A stretch of 64,000 bases of DNA, from positions 10,609,446 to 10,673,445 of the forward strand of contig NC_057788.1 in the NCBI RefSeq assembly GCF_014905175.1. The letters run 5' to 3'. Under the pieces are notes generated by a model. The model made no database searches and was not told the DNA's origin. It was given only the letters and a program-made list of their open reading frames with translations. The stretch comes from Aphidius gifuensis (taxonomy: Eukaryota > Arthropoda > Insecta > Hymenoptera > Braconidae). The position numbers and the translations under genes were made by a program. This document shows, one piece after another, positions 26,139 to 36,720 of the stretch; the first letter of the stretch is position 1, and each line of letters begins with the position of its first letter.

Positions 26139-28519
26139 ATGGATATTGAGACATACGAAAAAAAAACTTGGAGTAAAGAAACAACGTATGCGTTGCTTCC
26201 ATACAAGTATTTAACAAAATGTCTTGGTAGTTGGCCTTTAGACTGTGATAAATCCACTTCACTGTTCATTTTTTGTTCAGTTATGTTTATAGAAGTACGT
26301 ATTTTTTGTAGATTGTATAAGCATAACCACAACACTGAGAAAAAAAGTTTCCGTGTTGAAAATAAGATTTTGAATTTTTGTATTGAAATAATTAAGCTCA
26401 AGTTCATGGGTGTTTTCTGGTAATTGTATATCTATATATATCATATCGTTCCATCAAAACTATTATTCAATTCGACAGTTCTCATATATACATCTAAAAT
26501 AAAAAAAAACTTAGCTTACATGATTTTAATTAAACATCATGGTAATTTTTCTCTGTGTAGTTCAATTAAAAATTAATAAAAAAAATATTACAATCATTAT
26601 CATTAGCTCACTATGATGATGACGCTTATTATCGAGGTATGTTATGTCGATGAAGATAGAGATAATAACAAAGCTCAAAAGATTTCTTTAGTAACAACTG
26701 TAATATTATCATTAACTAAAATACTATTTATTCGTTTAAAAAGTAAAAATATGTTTAAAATTATAAATAATGCTGTTAATGATTGGCAATCAGTATTAAA
26801 TTATGAGAGAAAAAAAATAATGAAAAAATTTGCTAAAAAAGCAAGAAAAATTTTGATTTATCAAATGGCATTTTCTTTTATGACAGTCAACATGATGATA
26901 CTTGATTCGCTTCCAGTATCACATGATAATTTAAATTTAACAGCTGATTCTCAATTACTCAATTCATTTCCAATGAAAACAACATATTATTTTGGCTATA
27001 CTGAATTATCCTGGTACAAGTATACTGCACTTTATTTTCTTCAAATTATCCAGCTTATTTTCTGTGTTATTGGTAATGTTGGTAACGATTGTTATTTTTT
27101 TGGCATGGCAATGCATCTGTCTGGTCAATTTGTAACATTACAGTTGCAGACTAAAGATTTTGAAACTGAGATTAAAAAAAGTTATAATTGTACAAATTAT
27201 ATTAAAAATTTTGTTAAAAAACATCAACAACTTATGGATACTGCAAATTGTTTGAAAGAATCATTTAATTTCATCTTAATTGTACAACTTGCAAATAATG
27301 CATTCTCAGTATTGTTGATGGGTAAGCTACTTATATATAATTCCAATCAATTAATTTATCTATTCTCAATACTATAAGCTGAGAAGCTATTCGTCAAGCT
27401 TTTATTTATCTTGAAATAAATAAATAAATGCAATGACCTAAACTACTAGAATACAATGCACTGAAAGTGAAAAAGAGCATAACACTAAAAGCTGATTGTC
27501 AACCATAACTTGTTGATTGTATGCTGCAAGGTAATCTATCAACCTAAAATTGTTAAAAATAAAAGAATAAATATATGCTTTATGTATAAAATTTGAAGAG
27601 GTGAATTTTCAGCATACAATTAACAGTCAAAAAGCATTTATATTTCGACCACTTTCAACTCGATTAACATTTTTTTTCTTTTTTTTTTTTTTGCACAAGC
27701 AAATATTTTTTTTCCAATGTGCATGCGGAGATATCCCGATATTTTTTTTTTACATCATTTGTTTCTTTGTTGTTTCAACAATGTAAAAAAAGTTAAAAGA
27801 AAAAAAATATGACAAAAAAAATTTGGGTACCCTGGCTTTACTTTTTTTTTTTGTACATTTTTTAGTACATTTTTTTTAGTATATGCTTTTTTATCTTCAG
27901 TGCGACGATATATAAACTATGAATAGGGTGATCGAAATAATAGCCACCTTTTCTAAAATTTAAATTTGAATAATATTAAAATATAAAAAAAAAAAACTTA
28001 TTTTTTTGTTTTGCTAAAATAAAAAAATAGACAGCTGTCCATTTGTTTTTACTCTATTCATATAGTATTATATTGTTCACCTATTCATAAATGAATTTAA
28101 GTTTTTTAACAATTAGTATACAAAATAATATATAATTATTTTTTATTTAAGGTATTCAAATGATTTTAAACATACGATCAGGTGATAATGTCACGACAAT
28201 TAATGCTATTGTGATAATTTTGGTAGTAAGTCTGCAGCTTTTTTTATACTGTCATGCGGGTGAGGAACTTAAATATCACAGTGAAAGCTTAAGAACTGCT
28301 TTGTTCAAATCTTCTTGGTATAATATGCCCAATTATAATGTTAAAAATATTCTCTTTATTATGCTGAGAGCATCTAAAGCATTCAATTTAACGGCTGGAA
28401 GTGTTTATAATATTGATATAAATAGTTTTACAAAAATTGTCAAAGGAATGGGTTCATACACTGAGAGAATTTTTTTGTTATTTCTACGGGGCAACCACTA
28501 CAAAGTACCGAATCGATAA
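26139..28519 (+). pseudogene. odorant receptor B, last exon interrupted by transposon
   Basis: This is the tandem paralogue of the receptor at 15498-21338, with exons 26139-26294, 26607-27321 and 28152 onward, all in phase. Coding sequence is intact through TM1-TM6 and into TM7, ending with MGSY-type codons at 28458. There a CACTG transposon terminus begins and reading continues 60 bp into transposon sequence to a stop at 28517-28519. The normal last 12 residues, the end of TM7, are replaced by about 20 unrelated residues. Intron 1 is 312 bp and intron 2 is 830 bp. Splice sites are intact, so a transcript may still be made, but loss of the TM7 end probably destroys channel function (inference from known receptor structure). 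Confidence 0.85.
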
Positions 28520-28859
28520 TATCATGTATTTGATTATTCATTTAAACTAGTTTTTCTACGAGTGGTTCCCACTATTTACAAAACAATACCGTAAAAGTTG
28601 AAGAATTTATAATTACGAGAATATAATGTAGAAAATATCAAATTATCGCAGAATTATTCCGTTGCGCATCGACTATTTTACGTTGTAATCACGAGTTATT
28701 TTAATTTTTATAGAGGATATATGAATTATTCGTGAGTATATCATTAAATATCTCAATAAGACCCCGTAAATATTGAACGTTTTGTAAGAAATTTATAAAT
28801 ACGAAAAAAACTTGAAAAAAATTAGTAAAATATCGACAAATTTTCAAGCTATTGATTTA

Positions 28860-29410
28860 TATTCACGGGATACCCCGTACTTTTTTGCTTAAGTCATTAT
28901 TTTCACCCGTTGTAATATTTATATGTACAGTGAACCCCGTACTTTGACAGATCCTTTTTTTTATTATGACAACAAGAAATTATCAAAGGCTTTTAAAAAT
29001 AAAGAATTTATATATACGGGGCACCCCGTACTTATAAAAAGAAGTGTAAACATTTGGACGAGTCACTAAATTTATATTCACGAGGTACCCCGTAATTTTG
29101 TCTACAAAATAACAAAAAAAATGAAATACAGTGGCCATCTTTGATACGGTGTAAATTGGTTTATCGAATTTTCAAATTTATAATTACGAGGTACCCCGTA
29201 GTTTTGTCTTAAATAAACAAAAAAAATTGAATTGCTGCAGCCATCTTTGACACAGTGCTGATTCAACGACTCATCAAATTTATATTTACGGGGTACCCCG
29301 TAGTTTTTCCTAAAAAAACAAAATAAAAATTGAATTGCTGCGGCCATCTTTGAGACAGTGCTGAATCAGTGTGTTATCAAATATATATTTACGGGGTATC
29401 CCGTAGTTTT
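28860..29410 (+). repeat. left subterminal ACCCCGTA repeat array
   Basis: ACCCCGTA or one-mismatch copies occur near 28871, 28935, 29023, 29087, 29193, 29297 and 29398, several inside the palindrome ACGGGGTACCCCGT. The last four units are about 103-106 bp apart and share GCCATCTTTGA and ACAGTGC. Matching motifs fill the right end (60902-61950). Such arrays are typical transposase-binding regions of DNA transposons. Confidence 0.8.
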
Positions 29411-29459
29411 GACTAAAAAAAACAAAAAAAAATTGAATTCCTGTGGCCATCTTTTGACA

Positions 29460-29739
29460 CAGTGCAAGTCAGTTGAGTGCGAAGCGTCAAACGTGTCACG
29501 TCGTTATATCTTTCTTTTCTCAACTTATTTGCGTATTACTTAATTGGTGCTAGTATAATAAGTGTTCGTTATTACGATTAGTGCTGTGGTGAATTATAAA
29601 CATATTTTATATTACTGTATGAACTAATAATTTGAGTGAAAGAGGATTAAAGTGGTGAGAATTAAAAAAAACTGAAGATTAAATAAACTGACGATTAAAA
29701 AAACAAGAATACATAATTAACTGGAATAGACTCAAACAA
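29460..29739 (+). other. possible 5' untranslated exon of the transposon gene
   Basis: Just inside the left subterminal array, non-repetitive sequence ends at a consensus donor (CAAACAA|GTAAGT, 29739/29740). The coding gene starts at 46805, 58 bp after a pyrimidine-rich acceptor (TTTTAG, ending 46746). A promoter in the left end with a 17-kb 5'UTR intron would fit other large DNA transposons. Nothing but splice-site shape supports it. Confidence 0.3.
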
Positions 29740-29749
29740 GTAAGTAAGT

Positions 29750-30835
29750 GATAAGAATTTATTTATAATTAATTATATTAATATAGTAATTGCCGATGTT
29801 TCGAGGTCATCTCCTTTGTCGCGAAGCGCGTCATTTTTTACCGTTACTTTTACACCCTAAGAATCACTCTTTTTGTTTCTTTATCCTGCGTCACACGCAT
29901 GAGAGAGAGAGAAACGCTTTGTCTTTCAATACTCGACGATGAAACGAGGAATGCGGTGAGAGAGGCAAAGAGTCTTTGGGTAGTCGGTTGGAACTTGGAA
30001 CTGCAGCGTACATCAGAGAAGGAAGGACAAAGGGATAAAATTATATATTTTAATTTTTATTTTAATTTTTTTATCGTGATTATTATTTCTAAAAATATCT
30101 CTAAAGGAAGCAAGCTTGAGCGTTGTTATATGAAGCTATTCTAAGTAGAATTTATTTAAAAATTTATGTATTTTTATAATTTTACTGTTACAAAGTGAGA
30201 GCTACATTTTATATGAGTATTGTTATTGACTCGTAGTTTTACGTTATGCGAGTGACGCATATGACCAGTACACAGTCTCAGCGTTGAGGGCTGTTTTAAT
30301 GTATTTAAAATTTGTTGATTTATTAATTTGTTTATCGAACGCTTGAGACCATTTTTGTTTGCCGATTTTTATGAATAATGATTTTTTTAATTATGATTTT
30401 AACGTGGATGAGAAGCTGATAATATTTACAACGAGCTAGATGCATAAACGGAGAAAAACAAGTTAATTTCTAGAAGTTATTTGACCAGTCACTAATTTAT
30501 TAACAATGGAATTTCGTTTTACTTGGTCGCTGGGGCCGTTTTAATTTATTTAAATGATTGGTTTTTCTTTTCTTTATTCGTATAGTTTGTTGTAAATATA
30601 ATAAGCTTTTTAATAAGTTATCGCTTATAAATAACAGCAACAAAGACCACGTGAAATTATTTATCAAGCGTTTAGGACCATTTTGTCGATTTTTTAATGA
30701 AAAATTATTAAAATGGGTAAATTATTGCTATTAATAATGACAATAGGAATAATAATTATAATGATAATAACAATCTTTATATAAATTATTATTTTTAGAA
30801 AATTACTCGTGGTTTCTCCGGTCGAGATATTTTAA
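29750..30835. other. transposon interior without recognised gene
   Basis: AT-rich sequence with a few GC-richer patches (29880-30020). The 81-aa frame at 29899-30144 has no recognisable domain and looks accidental. Confidence 0.5.
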
Positions 30836-31408
30836 TCTTTTCGAGACGCGGGGTGGTTTTAGAAGGAAAGGGGTAATCATATCGCGAAACTTTCATGACA
30901 CGAAATTGATGTACACAACATATGAAAAATTAACACGTACTTATTTTTTAACTTTTGAGACGCGCGTTGGTTTTAGGGGAAAAGGGGTGGTCAAATGGTG
31001 AAGATGCCCAGTAACAAATTTGATGTACACAACATAACAAAATTTACACATATTGGTTTTTTTCATTTTAGAATATTATTAATAAATTGAATTTATTTAC
31101 CCAGGGTGATTTTTTTAACTTTTCGCGACGCACGTTAGTTTTAGGGGAAAGGGGTGGTCAAATCGCGAAGATGCCTGGGACAATTTTAATGGACACAAAT
31201 ATAAGAATAATTTACACGTACTCTCATTTTTTGGTTAATTATTAAAAAAGTTATGAATTTATTAACTCGGGGAGATTTTTTTTTTAACTTTTCGAGACGC
31301 GCATTGGTTTTAGGGGAAAAAAGGTGGTTAAATGGCGAAGATGCCCGGGGACAATTTTAATGGACACAACATGAGAAAAATTTACACGTACTTATTTTTT
31401 TTTTTTGG
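30836..31408 (+). repeat. 168-bp tandem repeat of the transposon interior
   Basis: GACGCGCGTTGGTTTTAGGG-type cores occur near 30843, 30960, 31128 and 31296 (168-bp spacing for the last three). Units contain GGTGGTCAAAT, GCGAAGATGCC and GAGAAAAATTTACACGTACT. A fifth unit lies at about 35580-35715, separated from the rest by the TTAA element inserted at 31413. Another fragment (AAATTTACACGTA) is at 45512, after the foldback. Confidence 0.82.
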
Positions 31409-31514
31409 TTAAGGGAGTTCGAGCGAAAAAAGTACAAACAAAAAATGTGACCTAGCGGGCCCCTCAATGCTATAGTAAAATTTATAAAATTTTATGTGGC
31501 ACCCTTACTTTTTT

Positions 31515-34035
31515 CTGCGTAGACGGTCCTGTTTTCTACCAATACATGTGCGGTATGACGCTGAAGCTCGCCGCCGAATCGGCCGCTCTAGCAGGGCCGG
31601 CTGAAACTCCGTTGCCCCAAGATTTTAGTGAAAAAAAAAATTGGATAGATTTTCTTTTTTTTTTCATTCTATAATTTTTATAATGTAAAATATTATTTTT
31701 TTTTTAGAAATCTTTCTTTTTTCTTTCTTTCAAATAATTTTGTTTGAATATATTTCCAAGTTGTATGTGTAAGTGTGTATAAATGCATTGTCCCGCTGTA
31801 TTTTTATTTTTTTCTAACACTAATACATCGAATAACTTTTTGAAAATTTGACCAGAGGTTTATTATTACATAACAATAATAAAACAATGAATATTGTAAA
31901 GTTATTAGACGTAATAGTTTATAATAACAATTATTTAAAATCAAAAAAATTAAAAAAAAAATTTTTTTTTTGCTTTTTTGTTTTTTTTTCCGAGTAATTA
32001 CGTTTAATAACTTTACAATGTTAATTGTTTTATTAATTACATGATGTAATGAACCTGTGGTCAAATTTTTATCAAGTTATTCCGTGTATTAGTATGTGTA
32101 AATGATTTTTCAAGTTGTATGTGTATGTATAGTTGACCACGTTGTCCCGCGGTATTTTTATTTTTTTCTAACACTACTACATCGAATAACTTTTTGAAAA
32201 TTTGACCAGATGTTAATTATTACATAACAATGATAAAACAATAAATATTGTAAAGTTATTAGACGTAATAGTTTATTATAGTAATTATTTAAAATTAAAT
32301 AAATTTAAAAAAAAAATTTTTTTTTTGCTTTTTTTTTTTTCCGAGTAATTACGTCTAATAACTTTACAATGTAAATTGTTCTATTAATGACATGATGTAA
32401 TGAACCTGTGGTCAAATTTTCATCAAGTTATTCGATGTATTAGTATGTGTAAATGATTTTTCAAGTTGTATGTGTATGTATAGTTGACCACGTTGTCCCG
32501 CGGTATTTTTATTTTTTTCTAACATAATCATTAATAACTTTTTGAAATTTTGACTTATTATTACATAACAATGATAACACAATAATATTTTAAAGTTATT
32601 AAATGTAATTGTTTATAATAATACTATTCAAAGTCAAAAAAAAAAAATTTTTGCTAATTTTTTTGTTTTCCGAGTAATTACGTCTAATAACTTTACAATG
32701 TAAATTGTTCTATTAATGACATGATGTAATGAACCTGTGGTCAAATTTTCATCAAGTTTTTCCATGTATTAGTCTGTGTAAATAATTTTCCAAGTTGTAT
32801 GTGTAAGTGTGTATAAATGCATTGTCCCGCTGTATTTTTATTTTTTTCTAACACTAATACATCGAATAACTTTTTGAAAATTTGACCAGAGGTTTATTAT
32901 TACATAACAATGATAAAACAATAAATATTGTAAAGTTATTAGACGTAATAGTTTATAATAATAATTATTTAAAATTAAATAAATTAAAAAAAAAAATTTT
33001 TTTTTTTTTTGCTAACTTTTTTTTTTCAAGTAATCACGTCTAATAACTTTACAATATTTATTGTTTTATCATTGTTATGTAATAATAATCTTCTGGTCAA
33101 ATTTTCAAAAGGTTATCCGATGTATTAGTGTTAGAAAAAAATTAAAATACCACAACGTGGTCAACTATACATACACATACAACTTGGAAAAATTATTTAC
33201 AAAAACTAATACATGGAAAAACTTAATAAAAATTTGACAAAAGGTTCATTACATCATGTCATTAATAGAACAATTTACATTGTAAAGTTATTAGACGTAA
33301 TTACTGAAAAGCAAAAAAAATTTTTTTTTAATTTTTTTAATTTTAAATAATTATTATTATAAACTACTACGTCTAATAACTTTACAATATTTATTGTTTT
33401 ATCATTGTTATGTAATAATTAACATCTGGTCAAATTTTCAAAAAGTTATTCGATGTATTAGTGTTAGAAAAAAATAAAAATACAGCGGGACAATGCATTT
33501 ATACACACTTACACATACAACTTGGAAAATTATTTACACATGCTAATACATTGAATAACTTGATGAAAATTTGACCACAGGTTCATTACATCATGTAATC
33601 AATAAAGCAATTAACATTGTAAAGTTATTAGACGTAATTATTTGTAAAAAAAAAAAAAAATAACAAAAAAAAAATATTTTCTTTTTATTTTTTTGACTTT
33701 GAATAATTATTATTATAAACAATTACATCTAATAACTTTAAAATATTTATTGTGTTATCATTGTTATGTAATAATAAACCTCTGGTCAAATTTTTAAAAG
33801 GTTATTCAATGTATTAGTATGTGTAATTGATAATTAATAAAAGAACAAAGCTCGTGGTAACCGGCTTGTGTTGTGTTTCCTATTGTATGGAGCGGGGCGC
33901 TACACTATCCCTATGGATCCCTGGGTTGACTGCGCCTACTGGCGGTCGATCGGGCGGCCAGCTTCAGCGTCATTGTGCGGTTGTGTGTATCTATATGCAC
34001 ACAAACGTATTTTGTTACTTCCACTCCTTCACTCT
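31515..34035. repeat. 2.5-kb palindrome built of ~345-bp tandem units
   Basis: The outer arms share TGACGCTGAAGCT(C/G)GCCGCC, near 31557 and inverted near 33955-33980. Between them, four units with CTAACACTAATACATCGAAT-type sequence (about 31815, 32168, 32518, 32853) face three inverted units (about 33108, 33443, 33790), turning around near 33050. Each unit also has TAAAGTTATTAGACGTAA and TGGTCAAATTTT. No coding frame. Confidence 0.82.
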
Positions 34036-34241
34036 TTGACTTTTTTTTTTTTTTTAAACAATGATTGTTAAACTTTTTGGCCGGGAACTTGAATTTTTTT
34101 TTTTCTATAATTATTCTAAGATTTTAAAGTTTCATACAGATAGTTTTTTATTTAGGTGTGAAGACAAGAACATGGTAAAAATTTGATATATGTTGTTTTT
34201 TTTTTAACATTTTTCGACTTTTCCGTAAGCGTACACGCTCA

Positions 34242-35427
34242 CCTGAGTGGAAATTGAAATCAAGTCTTGATCAAATCTTGATCAGTAGAGATGCCGCGAT
34301 ACGATACGATACGATAATTGGCTGATTATCGTATCGTGTCGCGAAAGATGATTGTCGTTATCGTATCGTGTCGTCTAAAAATTCGACAAAAAATCTGATT
34401 ATCGTGTCGTCTTATTATCGTATCGTCATAGGCGTTGTCGTATCGTATCGTGCGTTATCGACATTATCGACGATATTTTTTTTTTTCGAGTATAAGTTAC
34501 AATGAAATTTTCAAATATTTTTGACATACAAAAACATTATAAAAGCAGGAAGAATCATCTCAAGGACAATAAGTGAATGACATGAATGATCTAAGTAAAA
34601 ATTATTATGCTAAAAGTTTATTATGTTTAAATTCATGGTTTAAAAGCTCATTGGCAAATGATATTGAAGGAAAACTTGAAAAACAAATTGCACATGCAAC
34701 AACGTTTTATATAATTTATATAAAATTATTATCAATTATCATATTATTATAATTTATATTAATTTCATATTGTTAGATTAATATATCCAATATTATATGT
34801 TGCAGTAATCTATTTTTTCTTTAATTTAACATTTTGTGGAGTTTAACAGTACGAGAATTTTGGTTTGGTTTAAATGTATATTTTTTCCGACATTATCGCG
34901 ATAACACGATAATTTTATCGGTTATCGTCAGTCAAATATCGTATCGTGTCGTGACGACGATACGATAAAAAATAGCATTATCGTATCGTTGTCGTCATTA
35001 TCGTATCGTCTTGTCGCGATATTATCGATTATCGCGGCATCTCTATTGATCAGGCATTATTAATTTCAAATCCATTCTTGATCAAGATGCTTGATCCAAA
35101 CTTGATCAAGAACGTAACGCCAAACGTGATCAAGATTTGATCAAGATGCTTGATCAAAACTGGATCACGTTTACTTGATCAATATTTGATCACGTTTGGC
35201 GTTATGTTTTTGATCAAGTTTTGATCAAGATGCTTGATCAGGCTGGCTTTAATACGAATGTGTTACGGTTTTCTTGATCCAATCTTGATCAAGTTATCCC
35301 TAATCAAGCATCTTGATCAAATCTTGATCAAATTTTGATCAGGCTTTCCGTGTTAAGGGAACATTGATCAAGTCTTGATCAAGACTTGAAGTCAAATCAG
35401 GCTAGCTTGACCAGATTTCCACTCGGG
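34242..35427. repeat. TTGATCAAG-rich inverted-repeat element split by a hAT
   Basis: The ends CCTGAGTGGAAATTGAAATC and the inverse of CCCGAGTGGAAATCTGGTC enclose about fifteen copies of CTTGATCAA / TTGATCAAG-type motifs. The element is interrupted by the hAT at 34286-35045, which duplicated TTGATCAG. No clear target duplication was found at its own ends. Confidence 0.65.
34286..35045. mobile_element. 760-bp hAT MITE, 8-bp TSD TTGATCAG
   Basis: The termini TAGAGATGCCGCGATACGAT and the inverse right end (ATCGCGGCATCTCTA) are flanked by TTGATCAG on both sides (34278-34285, 35046-35053). Subterminal CGTATCGT / ATCGTGTCG repeats fill about 150 bp at each end. The middle is unique AT-rich sequence with no frame. 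It shares termini with the hAT at 10391-13741, so both probably used the same transposase source. Confidence 0.93.
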
Positions 35428-35719
35428 AAAAGTTGTTGACTTTAAATATTAATAACTATTTTACTAGCGGGGATAGACTTCTGAAATTTTGGCATAAGAT
35501 AGATAACTATTTCATAAACCTACTCGGAAAATTTAAAAAAAAGTGAAAGATAATTGAGTGTTGTTCGAACTCCCTTAATTATTAAAAAAGTTATGAATTT
35601 ATTAACCCGGGGAGATTTTTTTCTTTTAACTTTTTGCGACGCGCGTTGGTTTTAGGGGGAAAAGATGCACAGTGACTAATTTGATGAATTTTAATGGACA
35701 CAACATGAGAAAAATTTAC

Positions 35720-35856
35720 ATGGAGCTGAAAGTCTAGGGATGTGCGATAGTCACCGATATATATTATCGCCGATATTTTTTGATCCCGATGTATCGATAT
35801 CCGATATTTTTTCTAACAAATATCGGGTATATTTTTTTCAGAAAATACTGTTGTTA
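35720..35856. other. possible hAT left-end fragment
   Basis: TAGGGATGTGCGATA near 35733 followed by repeated CGATAT / ATATCGG motifs looks like the left end of a third hAT subfamily. No matching right end was found. The preceding GGAGCTGAAA also matches the first bases of the foldback arms at 43642 and 45505. Confidence 0.35.
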
Positions 35857-36120
35857 CCCCGGGAGAAAAAAGCGACCATAGAAATAAGTATAGAAATGAC
35901 AATTTTACCGGTTACACCCATTTTTTTCCGTAGAATACCCATTTTTTCCCGTAGGATACCCATTTAAGACGTTTTTTGAGACGTTATACACCCGTTAATT
36001 TCTATACTCGAGATGTTAACGAATATTTCGTAAAAAAAAAAAGCCTTGCGCGAGACGTTATTTTCTATGGTTAAGCCGTTCGGATTTTTTCACCGGTCAA
36101 GCCGTTAATTTCTATACTCT
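35857..36120 (+). repeat. left subterminal repeats (CATAGAAA motif)
   Basis: Within about 260 bp of the end, (C/G)TATAGAAAT-type and TTTCTAT(A/G)(G/C)T motifs recur in both orientations with AGACGTT and TTAAGCCGTT phrases. The right end (43022-43283) has the same vocabulary. They are likely transposase-binding sites. Confidence 0.7.
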
Positions 36121-36124
36121 ACAA

Positions 36125-36715
36125 AGCTTTAGTTATTATCATTGATTTTCAAACATGTTGAAAATATTCTAAGTGCATAAAAAAACTTAGAGAATTTTCA
36201 ATACTTATATTTTTTCTAAGTCCATTAAAAAACTTAGAAACCATGCAATATGAAGGAAAAAAAACATGAAATAAAAGAAGGAAAAAAATGAAAAATGGTT
36301 ACATCCTTTCCTTAGCTATTTTTGCCATAATTAATTAACTAAAAAGCTATTGGCAAAGTTTTCTAATAAAAGGATGTATAGATGGTTATAACCAAATAAA
36401 TTAATTTTTCGTCTAGATTAATTTCTCTGGAATATTTTTTATATTTAATTAAAATTATTGTTTTAACTGGCTGTGGAATTAATTTAGATTATATAAATTG
36501 ATTTATTTGGTTACATCCAAGTGGAAATTATCATAAATACAAATATTTGATGTCGATTATATAACTTGTATTTTATTTTCACCATGTAATAATTCTGAGA
36601 TATAATTTTTGTTTTAATGCTTATAATTCAAATATTAATATTTTATATGAAAGTATATCTTTTTTTTTATTTTTGTTTTCCTAAAGCAACTAGTAGACAA
36701 CAACTAATGTTTCTA
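36125..36715. repeat. AT-rich 3' flank of the transposase gene
   Basis: It holds two AAAAAACTTAGA-type units (36180-36240) and a copy of the TCCTTTCCTTAGCTA / AAAAGCTATTGGCAAA repeat (36300-36385) related to arrays at 4.6, 47 and 53-56 kb. No gene. Confidence 0.5.
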
Positions 36716-36720
36716 ACGTG

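Larger units (their letters stand above)
31413..35574. mobile_element. 4.2-kb non-autonomous element with TTAA target duplication
   Basis: The termini GGGAGTTCGAGCGA (left) and the inverse of GGGAGTTCGAACAA (right) are each bordered by TTAA (31409-31412 and 35575-35578). The flanks join into TTTTGGTTAATTATTAAAAA, found uninterrupted in the adjacent repeat unit at about 31230-31250, so the empty site can be read in the same window. TTAA duplications are typical of piggyBac and Kolobok elements. No transposase frame is present. Inside are a long palindrome, a TTGATCAAG-rich repeat and a nested hAT. Confidence 0.88.

Noticed and set aside
25931..26407. 158-aa minus-strand frame
   Set aside because: Antisense of the upstream region and exon 1 of odorant receptor B; the same antisense exists at receptor A.
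29899..30144. 81-aa frame in the big transposon
   Set aside because: No domain, no Kozak-like or splice context, no copy elsewhere in the window.
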